From Bacteroidetes bacterium UBA6063 (GTDB lineage: Bacteria; Bacteroidota; Bacteroidia; NS11-12g; UBA9320): a stretch of 16,838 nucleotides of DNA. The DNA is taken from NCBI GenBank assembly GCA_002428905.1, contig DIYD01000142.1, positions 1 through 16,838 of the forward strand. The letters are read 5' to 3'. Under the pieces are notes generated by a model. That model searched no databases and was not told the DNA's origin. It saw only the letters and a list, made by a program, of their open reading frames with translations. Below are positions 10,001-16,802 of this stretch, one piece after another; within the stretch, counting starts at the first letter, position 1; each line of letters starts with the position of its first letter. Made by a program: the position numbers and the translations under genes.

Positions 10001-10988
10001 GCCCCTGGTCAATGAGGAGAACACCTTAATTGTGAGCGATTACACCAGGGAAGGAACTACTAATTTATTCTGTGCCAATGAATTAAACCTTTTAGAGACC
10101 TGTTGCATGCAAGACACACATCAAATTATTGCTCCCAGTGAGTGCCAGTATTTCTTCGATTTCGACGTGGTAAATATCAATGGAGTCATAACCTTCAATG
10201 GTCCTACACAAGTACAGCCAGATGCAACCATTAGTATCACCGATGAGGATGGAAACCCACTTACATCTGGGCCCTTTTTTAACGGCTATACTTTTGCGTT
10301 ACCAGATGGGGGAAATTATACCATATGCATAACACAGACCTCTGTTGACGGATGTTCCTATACCTATTGCACATGTTTTTACAATGGGTGCAAGAATACC
10401 ATTTACGACAACGAAATTGCATTTGGTGATAGATGGTATCAGCCTCCGAGTCAGGGTTATGAGTATTATAAATTGTCAAGCAACAATCCACATCCTGGAT
10501 ATTCTTATAATTCATTGGAAACCTACTATTTACCGGATGGCACGCCCTATACGGGCTGGATCGCGCATTACCTCGTAGAAGGCTATGACTACACTTTTGA
10601 ATTGTATGATGATAGGGGGTGTTTAGTTAGGGTTATAACGATATCGGTTTATTCAATGACCTTGCCTCAAAAACCTTCTGAAGAAAAGAAAGAGTTAAGT
10701 GAGGTCGTAGAGATTTCCAGAACAACGGTTAAGGCCGATGGATTTCAGGACATTAGTGTCTATCCTAACCCTACTAAAGGTTGGTATACAATTGATTTGA
10801 TGAACCTTAACGGTATAGGCAATATGACAATTTCAGATGAAACCGGTTCTGTGGTCATGGAACGAAATGAAATATCATTTGGGCAAAAACTGCGTGTAGA
10901 TTTTAGTGGGAAGGCTTCGGGTGTTTACTTCATAACCATTGAGTCAAGTGACCAGATATTCAAAAAGAAAATCATTCGCATCAACTAG
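7020..10988 (+). CDS. Large secreted multi-domain protein with PKD/Ig-like repeats and T9SS type A sorting domain
   Basis: This 1322-residue protein has a signal peptide (1-23, ending VVQGQ). An N-terminal beta-sandwich (about 24-208) resembles the MAM/concanavalin-like 'choice-of-anchor' domains of adhesins. About four PKD/Ig-like repeats (209-560) follow, each around 80 residues with YxWYKDG or TYQWYKD and a Cys near the start and end. A central region (about 561-985) has recurring 'D-x-x-G-N' turns such as DIYGNFIDGW, CDLNGNLLWIK and DKSGNVYSQ, suggesting a beta-propeller of the SBBP/delta-60 kind. A Cys- and Tyr-rich stretch (985-1240) precedes a T9SS type A sorting domain (1245-1322) with VYPNPTKGW, SGVYFITI and final KKIIRIN. 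The protein is probably exported by Sec, then the type IX system, and attached to the surface or released. No catalytic motif is visible, so adhesin or matrix protein is the best guess. It stands alone, followed by a strong terminator. Confidence 0.9.
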   Translation: MKKYTRTLCLLTMLLSTLVVQGQLIENFNASATVPSSWSAWNTFLSIKTPSHDGSRFLNIKDGSTVSYANHALVSPIIIKSVEDRCITFMVKVVNTLGTGKPYYPKIKLSSSTSTSYNLYFHWNRQIDSADGWVELKAPLWSCDGNAPSTRDGYWTDAFGLTNFTFTAFKASMAQIDTIGFPSDIPGAFVGSIHTGEEIGIDDIQLEVCKTSVSPTTISLNSGQDAHPCQYPYTIPTNVSTGSNSTYIWYKDGVPVTSETQVPVTALQVTADGDYELKVFDQNGCEEHQTINVKRSTMFVDLGPSVVSCNDDVVLENISTIPSNGPFTYQWYKDLVLIPSAQGGTADQLTISGPMPTAVLYSLDVWDVNGCKGSSDVSVIIHELDVEITGDLVKCDDDVTVVATTMSTLPNTSYSWYKTSDGPSVQVPNFVDPLQDVSTATISGPVPSPGDEYTLVVTSYDINYQCQHELKFDVTINELEVNIPDIVSCAFPYRLDPKDYISYPGNKDDLEYAWILPGGQTSNVGVQLLNQALLVTETYTLTVTDPDGLCSETVTFKATHNCDDCLEPSNGSFIYQKRVYSDDLDLMPRSSHMYQNQVYTIGEVQYDSGMFITVRDIYGNFIDGWEYHNDLGNILTKDIWVDATGIYFIGNMSDAPIAHTALDLDRHETPHIQNKKGNAILGKCDLNGNLLWIKHKRNLPISGYIDYYNAFAPTYNEQNILDGFMITGAKHKIVHNQYEYTTPIAYRVDVNGEEVFYKELDVPINCPSCLGHRELGIGLDISKSFTVGAYENAYAILVCTREFLGQPHPDTKFDGFSYILIDKSGNVYSQSLSPTYWDKTDGVAKPNKILVFEDLQTSTPKIIISGTSNSDGFMMVSDDNYTILNKHYYTNTYGFVDAKLVGNGVLLMDKQLWLEVTLTGSVQRQSPYELFNQVPHPYYHYNLCPRGHQIIITPSGDYMGIMAWENAPVQFVLDDDLNGRCADASTSLCVPTELPLVNEENTLIVSDYTREGTTNLFCANELNLLETCCMQDTHQIIAPSECQYFFDFDVVNINGVITFNGPTQVQPDATISITDEDGNPLTSGPFFNGYTFALPDGGNYTICITQTSVDGCSYTYCTCFYNGCKNTIYDNEIAFGDRWYQPPSQGYEYYKLSSNNPHPGYSYNSLETYYLPDGTPYTGWIAHYLVEGYDYTFELYDDRGCLVRVITISVYSMTLPQKPSEEKKELSEVVEISRTTVKADGFQDISVYPNPTKGWYTIDLMNLNGIGNMTISDETGSVVMERNEISFGQKLRVDFSGKASGVYFITIESSDQIFKKKIIRIN

Positions 10989-11019
10989 TACACCATAACA
11001 CAATACACCAATATAGGTC

Positions 11020-11045
11020 AGCCCTCTGTACGCAGAGGGCTTTTT
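11020..11045 (+). terminator. Intrinsic terminator after the T9SS cargo gene
   Basis: A 9-bp perfect stem, AGCCCTCTG at 11020-11028 with CAGAGGGCT at 11033-11041, has a TACG loop and runs straight into a T-tract (11041-11045). It lies 31 bp past the stop codon and separates this gene from the next transcript. Confidence 0.9.
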
Positions 11046-11165
11046 ATATGTTGATAATCAGTAAGTTGTGTTTGCATTTTAATTTTTATTGAAATTTTCG
11101 CTCCTACGAGGGTTACCTCTTTTAATCGTGTCTATTAAGTAGTGTAACAAGTAAAAAATAACACT

Positions 11166-12758
11166 ATGAGAAAGCTTAGAATATGCGTTGTGGTGATGCT
11201 ATTATCCATGAAGGCATCGGCCAAATTCGAAACCATGTATGTAGGGCAATACGACCAAAACCAACCAAATACACTAGTGCTGGAGTCGCGGTTTAGCGAG
11301 GCACAAATCCTTAATCCTGAGGTATCAGAACAGCTAAAGGGTAAACAGATTCATCACATCGACCTGGTGTATACCACGTATCGACTTGCGGATCACTTTA
11401 ATCAAAACGGACTCAACAGCGAGCGTATCTGGAATCTAAAGAAGGTACTTCCACAAATTGAGGCAGACAAACCTACCTGGCTCTGGGTCGCACAAACCGA
11501 TGCCAGTACCATTCATCAGGCGCAAAATGCGTTTCACGGTTTTGTGATCTACTATTCAGATGGTCACACCTATGAGGCAATGAGCGAGTTTTTTGAAGGT
11601 TTTCAAACGAAACCAAACCGGTATACAGCGTCCAATGAAAAAGGTGGAACGTTCACGCATGCCAGTGGTACGACCATCCACCTCGAGCCAAATTCAGTGG
11701 TTGACGCACACGGAAAACCCGTTCAGGGAGATTTTGAAATATCTTACACGGAGTTCCGAAATGCAGCAGACATCGTGTATTCTGGTATTCCAATGACGTA
11801 CAACACGGGTGGCACATCGTATAATTTTAGCTCTGCAGGGATGTACGAGATTCGAGCAGAACAGAATGGTAAAGAACTTCACTTAGACAAACCCATATCC
11901 ATTGATTTTAATACGACCGGTCAGGAAGAAGGCGTAGGTTTCTATCAAATGGACGACGAAACGGGTGAGTGGAAACAGTTAAAAGAAGAGGTATTTGAAG
12001 GGAACAACGAACAGCCTTCAATGGAAGAATTAGTTGAGCGTCAACCTCAAGAAGTTGAACAGGAGGACGAGCTGGAAGGGGAGGATTTTTGGTTATACTG
12101 GACGTACACCGATCACCGAAAATTTGAGTTCCCCAAATGGATGTGGGATATGCTGAAAAGGCAACTCAAGGTGGAAAAGGTATGGGACGACCGGTTTTTA
12201 GCCTATGACGATGAAACACATATCATACACATCAAACTAGAAGATACCACAACATTTAGTCATACCATAAACAGGACATTCGCCAATTTCGACCCCAGAG
12301 TGCGCGATTGGCCTATCGCAGGAAATGCAAACGGGACGCTCTTAGCGGAAAATGCAGACCGCGGACATACGTATCCAGATTTGGTAAAAGGCTTAAACTC
12401 AGAGAAATTTGGTGTGTACAATTGCGATCAGATTTATCGTATTGGGAAGCCGAAGACCATTAAGCCAAAGTATGTGGATGCCTCAACGGGTGAAGCTATT
12501 CGAGATCAGTTCGTAACCTGCGTGATCGACCTGAATTACAATGGATCGTTCAGCTTTGACCCACGAAATGTGAAGTGTAATATGGAGGGTAAAAATGTGA
12601 TTTTGCTATTCACTAAAGACAAAAAGACGTACATGCTGAACGCCGATGAATTTGCCGCGTTGAACCTCAATAAAACCCATACGCCTACGATGCGAATGAA
12701 AAACATGACCGATCAACTTAAGTCGAGTAAAGACCTGAGTAGATTACTAAATATCTGA
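11166..12758 (+). CDS. Exported protein of unknown function, 530 residues
   Basis: A signal peptide (1-19, ending KASA, no lipobox cysteine) suggests Sec export to the periplasm or beyond; there is no T9SS sorting domain and no further membrane helix. The N-terminal part (20-155) is not recognised. Residues about 160-270 start with GGTFTHASGTTIHLEPNSVV and include GDFEISYTEF, SGIPMTYNTGG and SAGMYEIRAEQNGK. I have seen this pattern in many Bacteroidota hypothetical proteins; it looks like a ZU5-like or carboxypeptidase-regulatory-like beta-sandwich. A very acidic linker (about 278-308) separates it from a C-terminal half with a Trp/Phe-rich start (FWLYWTYTDHRKFEFPKW) and the segment GVYNCDQIYRIGKP. 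The gene is monocistronic, lying between two strong terminators. No enzyme motif is visible, and I assign no function. The start follows an AT-rich leader and fits the signal peptide. Confidence 0.85.
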   Translation: MRKLRICVVVMLLSMKASAKFETMYVGQYDQNQPNTLVLESRFSEAQILNPEVSEQLKGKQIHHIDLVYTTYRLADHFNQNGLNSERIWNLKKVLPQIEADKPTWLWVAQTDASTIHQAQNAFHGFVIYYSDGHTYEAMSEFFEGFQTKPNRYTASNEKGGTFTHASGTTIHLEPNSVVDAHGKPVQGDFEISYTEFRNAADIVYSGIPMTYNTGGTSYNFSSAGMYEIRAEQNGKELHLDKPISIDFNTTGQEEGVGFYQMDDETGEWKQLKEEVFEGNNEQPSMEELVERQPQEVEQEDELEGEDFWLYWTYTDHRKFEFPKWMWDMLKRQLKVEKVWDDRFLAYDDETHIIHIKLEDTTTFSHTINRTFANFDPRVRDWPIAGNANGTLLAENADRGHTYPDLVKGLNSEKFGVYNCDQIYRIGKPKTIKPKYVDASTGEAIRDQFVTCVIDLNYNGSFSFDPRNVKCNMEGKNVILLFTKDKKTYMLNADEFAALNLNKTHTPTMRMKNMTDQLKSSKDLSRLLNI

Positions 12759-12781
12759 TGGATGGATTTTTAGGTTGATAG

Positions 12782-12807
12782 GGCATCGCGAGAGCGGTGC
12801 CTTTTTT
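12782..12807 (+). terminator. Intrinsic terminator after the 530-residue gene
   Basis: An 8-bp stem (12782-12789 with 12794-12801, one T-G wobble) closes a GAGA loop of the stable GNRA type and is followed by six T residues (12802-12807). It lies 23 bp past the stop codon. Confidence 0.9.
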
Positions 12808-12914
12808 ATATCAGGATAAATGCCTGAGGTCAATACACCCGGTCGGAAAAGATTAGGAAGAAATATTGTAACCTTAGAACTGTCCTGGTTTTACTATTAA
12901 TGCTCTGATAATCA

Positions 12915-12942
12915 ACGCCTAAGTGCTTCGGTCGCTAGGCGT
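12915..12942 (+). promoter_or_regulatory. Inverted repeat A (hairpin with apical CTTCGG)
   Basis: ACGCCTA at 12915-12921 pairs perfectly with TAGGCGT at 12936-12942. Three more pairs (GTG with CGC, one wobble) can extend the stem past a bulged A. The apex contains CTTCGG, the sequence of a stable UUCG tetraloop. No T-run follows, so it is not a terminator. It abuts inverted repeat B directly. It may be a leader RNA structure or a protein-binding site. Confidence 0.5.
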
Positions 12943-12961
12943 ATCCCTGATTTCAGGGATA
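12942..12961. promoter_or_regulatory. Inverted repeat B (20-bp palindrome, operator-like)
   Basis: TATCCCTGA at 12942-12950 and TCAGGGATA at 12953-12961 are exact inverted repeats around a TT centre. Base 12942 is shared with repeat A, so the two stems compete by one base pair if formed as RNA. The symmetry and size suit a dimeric DNA-binding regulator, or a tight hairpin in the leader of the gene at 13037. No T-run follows, so it is not an intrinsic terminator. Confidence 0.5.
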
Positions 12962-13036
12962 TGTTGTTTTCACGGATTTGGGTGATAAAACAGGTAAAAT
13001 GTGACCCCACCTTTGAAGTGTTCAAAAACAAAAATT

Positions 13037-13426
13037 ATGAAGACACTTACATCAACAATTGCCTTAATCATTCTAACAACGGGTCTAACCATCGCTCAAA
13101 ATGCCACATTGAAAACCAATGAAATTGCGATCAATCTGGAAGTGGAAGATGGGATGACCACCGTTTTCTGGTCATCGAACCGTGAAGTAAATACGAGTTA
13201 TTTTATCATCGAAAAATCGGTAAATGGCAAGGCATACACTGCTCTGGGAACACGAGCTGCAGGAGGCTCAACGCATCAGGCGGAAACCTATTCGTTTGAG
13301 GATGTAGCCAGCGATTCTGCCTTAGCTCAATATAGAGTAACACTTGTATGTATGGATGGTTCCAGGTATTCTGTTCAAACCGCCAATTTCCATACACAGG
13401 GTTTAGCAGAGGTAACGATACATTGA
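13037..13426 (+). CDS. Small exported fibronectin-III-like protein
   Basis: This 129-residue protein has a signal peptide (1-21, ending TIAQ) followed by a single beta-sandwich domain (about 28-120). FWSSNREVNTSYFIIEKSVN, YSFEDVASDSALAQYRV and DGSRYSV match the FN3-like module that usually sits just before the sorting domain of T9SS cargo ('WxTxxExNxxxFxIExSxDG' and 'YRLxxxDxDGxxxYS'). Here the module stands alone with no sorting domain after it, so the product is probably periplasmic or secreted by another route. I chose ATG 13037 rather than the in-frame ATG 13001, because the signal peptide starts at 13037 and an A-rich leader precedes it. The next gene starts 50 bp downstream. Role unknown; a small accessory or decayed cargo protein are both possible. 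Confidence 0.75.
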   Translation: MKTLTSTIALIILTTGLTIAQNATLKTNEIAINLEVEDGMTTVFWSSNREVNTSYFIIEKSVNGKAYTALGTRAAGGSTHQAETYSFEDVASDSALAQYRVTLVCMDGSRYSVQTANFHTQGLAEVTIH

Positions 13427-13437
13427 TCATTATCTAT

Positions 13438-13445
13438 TAGATTTG
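13438..13445 (+). promoter_or_regulatory. Candidate -7 box (TAGATTTG) before the 238-residue gene
   Basis: TAGATTTG is an exact match to the TAnnTTTG -7 consensus of Bacteroidota and lies 31 bp before the ATG at 13477, giving a leader of about 25 nt. A correctly spaced TTTG -33 element is not evident. It would drive the three-gene signalling cassette separately from the FN3-like gene. Confidence 0.35.
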
Positions 13446-13476
13446 AGAAGAACGAATAACTAAAACCCTAATACGT

Positions 13477-14193
13477 ATGTCTAATATAGCACCACAAAAA
13501 ATCGGATCATTTGTCCTTGAAGCAAGTTACCAGACCGATAAACATTATTTATTCGGATGTGTAGCCTTACCCTACGCTCCAGAAGTCCACATTGAGTTTC
13601 ATGGAGAAAATGTAATTGTAGGTACAGAAGGTGAGGTGCTGATAATGGAATATACCTACCAGTACACCGATGGAGATCCGGCGCCAGATGCCCCCATTGT
13701 ATCGTACGCAATTCCTCCCATACTATTGCCCAAAGGCGAGCATGGCGTGGTGAAGCCTGACTTCATAGCTATTGCAAACAAGGATAAAACGGAATATCGA
13801 ATTAAAGGGGCTGTCAATAAAGGGACAGCTACCCGACTTGACGAAGACCCGGGAAATCCTAATGCACTTTACTTTGCGCGAAACAAGGCATTCAAGTTTA
13901 AGCCAACGGATAATTCACCGGAGGACATTTTTATCTTCTTCATAGCAGTGACCACGGACTTTAGTCGAACGCTGAGTTACCAGCAAAATGCGCAGATCAT
14001 GGACCTGTATCTCGGAAATCCTACGAGCAGTGGTAGTGAGAACTATGCATCTGTAGTACTTGCTAAAATAGACGCTGCGCAACAAATCAATAATGCCGTG
14101 CTTTCAGGGGTTTCGGCACCTGTAGCCAATTATAGCACAGCGGTGGATTTTTACCCCTTTGGTACGGTGCAAGCTGGAGAAAGTAGTGTATGA
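13477..14193 (+). CDS. Unknown 238-residue protein coupled to the TPR sensor kinase
   Basis: I do not recognise this family. The protein has no signal peptide, membrane helix or lipobox, so it should be cytoplasmic unless exported by a non-Sec route. It reads as mostly beta: HIEFHGENVIVGTEGEVLIM, then a Pro-rich segment (DGDPAPDAPIVSYAIPPILL), then KDKTEYRIKGAVNKG. A strongly hydrophobic strand (DIFIFFIAVTT) precedes a Gln/Asn/Ser-rich tail. No catalytic motif stands out. Its TGA overlaps the ATG of the kinase gene (ATGA at 14190-14193), so the two are translationally coupled and probably made in a fixed ratio. Position suggests an accessory, ligand-binding or output partner of the kinase/LuxR pair, but this rests on gene order only. 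The start at 13477 follows a short AT-rich leader; no better start is visible upstream. Confidence 0.8.
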   Translation: MSNIAPQKIGSFVLEASYQTDKHYLFGCVALPYAPEVHIEFHGENVIVGTEGEVLIMEYTYQYTDGDPAPDAPIVSYAIPPILLPKGEHGVVKPDFIAIANKDKTEYRIKGAVNKGTATRLDEDPGNPNALYFARNKAFKFKPTDNSPEDIFIFFIAVTTDFSRTLSYQQNAQIMDLYLGNPTSSGSENYASVVLAKIDAAQQINNAVLSGVSAPVANYSTAVDFYPFGTVQAGESSV

Positions 14194-16112
14194 TAAAAGG
14201 GCGGATTCCCTTTTTATTTATTGTCCTGTGTTTTCATCAGGTCCTTTGCTTCGCAAGCGATTCTGCTTCTATAATGGACAAGGTCTATTCTGCGTATGAG
14301 ATGCAGGAAACAGATCTGGATCAGGCATTGAAACTGGGCCATGAAATCATTCTGGAGTCGGAGGATATTGGTTTTAAAAGAGGCGTTGCCTATGGCTGTC
14401 TGCGTGTTGGTGATGTGCTTAGCGTAAAAGGTTATTTCGATTCAGCCTTGACCTATACACAGCGTGCTTATGCCATAAGGGTTGACCTGAAGGATGAAGC
14501 AGGTGCTTCAAATGCCGCTAGTATTCTAGGACGAATATTTTATACAAAAGGGGAAATAGATACGGCAACTATGTGGTATCTCGATGCCATTCGAATGGCA
14601 GAAAAGATAAACGATACGGTACAACGGATTTATGCGAACATCGATTTGGCCGATATGCAGTATGAGCATCAGATTAAGGATTCAGCGCTCCGTCGATATG
14701 AGTCGGCTTATGAATTGGCTATACACTATGGCCGCGACGGCTTTGTGCCATTTGCCAGTGGTGCTCTGGGTCGGTATTACCTCAATGAGGAACACTATGA
14801 TTCTGCACTTACATACTTAAATAAGAGCTATGATGGGTATGTAATTCTTGGAAACGTGGAGGAAATTGCTATTGCGCAGAACAATATTGCCTTGTGTTAC
14901 GTCAGCCTCGAACAATTCGAAAAGGCCCTTTCTAATTTTGAACAAGCACTTGCTAAATATGTGTCGTTAGGGTTAGAGGATGACGTAGCCCTGGCGTATT
15001 ACAATATTGGTTTTACGCATTATCAGCAAGGCAATCATGACTCAGCTGTGTTTTATGTAGAGAAAGCAGTGAAGATCGCTGAGCATATTTCCAACATAGA
15101 GCGGCAGCTTTGGGGGCATAAACTGCTTTCAAGTTCATACGCTAGTCTTGGTGATTATCAGGAGGCCTATGAACACCGTCTATCGTATTCAACTCTTTCA
15201 GATTCTATTTTAGATGCACAAAAGCTCACCAGCATAGCAGAAATGCAGATCAAATATGAAACTGAAAAAAAGGTCCAGGAAATTGAGCTTCTTAATGCCA
15301 AAAATAAAACGGAGCAGACACAAAAATGGCTGTTCCTTGCTCTTGGGGCATTGGCTTTATTAGCCCTGTTTGTTCTTGGGTTTTATTACGTGCAACGCGG
15401 AAAAACGGCGCGGAAGAATGCATTAATTGCTGATCAAAAAATACAAACACTTATCGACGAGCAAGAGATTAAAACATACAATGCCATGTTGGAAGGACAA
15501 GAGGAAGAACGCATACGAATATCCGCCGATTTGCACGATAGGTTGGGTAGTATGTTGTCAACCATTAAGTTGATGTTCAGTGCTTTAGGTGAAAAAATAG
15601 ACAAAGCACAGGAAGAGAACAAAAAACAGTTAGATAAAGCCAATCACCTGATCGATCATGCTTGCGATGAAGTACGCCGTATATCACACAACCTGGGTAC
15701 AGGCATGGTGGCCAGCTTTGGATTGGTTAAGTCGTTGGAAGAACTGTGTGAAAGCATTGATCAAACAGGTAAACTCAAGTGTACGTTTGCTAGTCACAAC
15801 ATGACGGAGGCCCTGCAACTCAACACTGAAATCGAAATCTACCGTATCGTTCAGGAAGCGGTGAACAATGCAATTAAACATGCCAACGCACAGCGCATCG
15901 AAGTACAAATCAACCGAATTGAGGATGAGGTGAATGTACATATTACCGATGACGGCAAAGGGTTCAACGTTAATGAAAAACTGCAAAGTGATGGAATGGG
16001 ACTGCTCAGTATTCAGAAAAGGGCAGAGAAAATAGGCGGACAATTACACATCGATTCTTTTGTAGGTAGAGGCACTACACTTATTATTGAGATACCAATG
16101 GCACAAGCATGA
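14190..16112 (+). CDS. TPR-containing sensor histidine kinase (HisKA_3/NarX type)
   Basis: This 640-residue kinase has an N-terminal signal peptide (about 1-22, PFLFIVLCFHQVLCFA). An extracytoplasmic array of about seven tetratricopeptide repeats spans roughly 30-330, with typical units such as FDSALTYTQRAYAI, YDSALTYLNKSYDGY and FEKALSNFEQALAKY. A coiled-coil stretch (about 340-378) leads to one transmembrane helix (380-401) and a second coiled coil. The dimerisation/phospho-acceptor domain carries His449 in ISADLHDRLGS. The ATPase domain has Asn560 in EAVNNAIKHA, Asp588 in TDDGKGF and a GMGLLSIQKRAEKIGG G2 box. All key residues are present, so it should be active. It is joined to the upstream unknown gene and the downstream response regulator by 4-bp ATGA overlaps. 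The TPRs probably bind a peptide or partner protein in the periplasm; the signal is not known. Confidence 0.93.
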   Translation: MIKGRIPFLFIVLCFHQVLCFASDSASIMDKVYSAYEMQETDLDQALKLGHEIILESEDIGFKRGVAYGCLRVGDVLSVKGYFDSALTYTQRAYAIRVDLKDEAGASNAASILGRIFYTKGEIDTATMWYLDAIRMAEKINDTVQRIYANIDLADMQYEHQIKDSALRRYESAYELAIHYGRDGFVPFASGALGRYYLNEEHYDSALTYLNKSYDGYVILGNVEEIAIAQNNIALCYVSLEQFEKALSNFEQALAKYVSLGLEDDVALAYYNIGFTHYQQGNHDSAVFYVEKAVKIAEHISNIERQLWGHKLLSSSYASLGDYQEAYEHRLSYSTLSDSILDAQKLTSIAEMQIKYETEKKVQEIELLNAKNKTEQTQKWLFLALGALALLALFVLGFYYVQRGKTARKNALIADQKIQTLIDEQEIKTYNAMLEGQEEERIRISADLHDRLGSMLSTIKLMFSALGEKIDKAQEENKKQLDKANHLIDHACDEVRRISHNLGTGMVASFGLVKSLEELCESIDQTGKLKCTFASHNMTEALQLNTEIEIYRIVQEAVNNAIKHANAQRIEVQINRIEDEVNVHITDDGKGFNVNEKLQSDGMGLLSIQKRAEKIGGQLHIDSFVGRGTTLIIEIPMAQA

Positions 16113-16750
16113 TTCGAGTTGTAATTGTAGATGATCACCAGATGTTTATCGACGGTATTAAAGGCCTGTTGTCGAGTAAAGATGAGATAGATGTTGTTGG
16201 GGAGGCAAACGACGGTGTAGGCTTAATCGACCTTCTGGACTCTGTAGCTGTTGACGTGGTTTTACTGGATGTAAATATGCCAAAGATGGATGGCTTTGAA
16301 GCCTTAAAGCACGTGGTAACAAAACATCCGAATACACGTGTGCTTATGCTTACCATGCACGATACGCGCCATTACATTGAAAAACTGATTAAGGCTGGAA
16401 CTCAGGGCTATGTATTAAAAAATACCGGTGTTGATGAGTTAGAGTTGGCGATTAAAACAATTCATAAAGGGGAGGTGTATTACAGCGCCAAAGTGACGCA
16501 GCGTATCATGGAAGGCCTTCAACAGAAGAACAAGATTGAACGTGAAATGGGCAACGTTTCATTAACCGACCGTGAAAAGGACGTTTTAAAGCTAATTGCT
16601 CAGGAATTCACAACGTCTGAGATTGGAGAAAAACTGTTTATCAGCCATCACACGGTTGAGTCGCACCGCAAGAATCTAATCAGTAAGCTTGGAGTACGCA
16701 GTGCAGCAGGATTAGTGAAGTACGCTGTGCAGATGGGCCTGGCTGATTAA
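16109..16750 (+). CDS. LuxR/NarL-family response regulator
   Basis: This 213-residue regulator has a receiver domain with Asp8/Asp9, phospho-acceptor Asp54 (VVLLDVNMPKMDG), Thr82 and Lys104 (GYVLKNTG). A C-terminal LuxR-type helix-turn-helix (about 150-210) has LTDREKDVLKLIAQ, TSEIGEKLFISHHTVESHRK and NLISKLGVRSAAGLVKYA. Length and layout are standard. It is the obvious partner of the TPR kinase, whose TGA overlaps its ATG (ATGA at 16109-16112). LuxR-type regulators bind as dimers to inverted repeats; the palindrome at 12942-12961 is a candidate target, by inference only. No terminator hairpin is visible after the stop. Confidence 0.95.
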   Translation: MIRVVIVDDHQMFIDGIKGLLSSKDEIDVVGEANDGVGLIDLLDSVAVDVVLLDVNMPKMDGFEALKHVVTKHPNTRVLMLTMHDTRHYIEKLIKAGTQGYVLKNTGVDELELAIKTIHKGEVYYSAKVTQRIMEGLQQKNKIEREMGNVSLTDREKDVLKLIAQEFTTSEIGEKLFISHHTVESHRKNLISKLGVRSAAGLVKYAVQMGLAD

Positions 16751-16751
16751 A

Positions 16752-16779
16752 CAATTCAACAATTTATCAATTCAACAAT
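16752..16779. repeat. Two copies of a 12-bp AT-rich direct repeat
   Basis: CAATTCAACAAT occurs exactly at 16752-16763 and 16768-16779, separated by TTAT. The start-to-start spacing is 16 bp. It lies directly after the LuxR-type regulator gene. Such CAATT/CAACAAT-rich tracts are common between genes in Bacteroidota, and it may be simple low-complexity DNA. Confidence 0.6.
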
Positions 16780-16802
16780 GCAGCAACGCCAGCTAGTTTA
16801 AC

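Larger units (their letters stand above)
12808..13036 (+). other. Intergenic region between terminator and FN3-like gene
   Basis: This 229-bp stretch has no credible ORF other than an in-frame upstream ATG at 13001, which I reject as a start. It contains the twin inverted repeats listed separately and an A-rich segment (CAAAAACAAAAATT) just before the ATG at 13037. No convincing -33/-7 promoter pair was found, though transcription of the downstream genes should begin here or near 13450. Confidence 0.6.

Noticed and set aside
13001..13036. Earlier in-frame ATG for the FN3-like protein
   Set aside because: It would place 12 polar residues before an otherwise clean signal peptide; the A-rich leader and signal peptide favour 13037.
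15684..16043. 119-residue ORF on the minus strand
   Set aside because: It lies wholly opposite the ATPase domain of the TPR kinase, and its translation shows no domain or signal; an antisense shadow.
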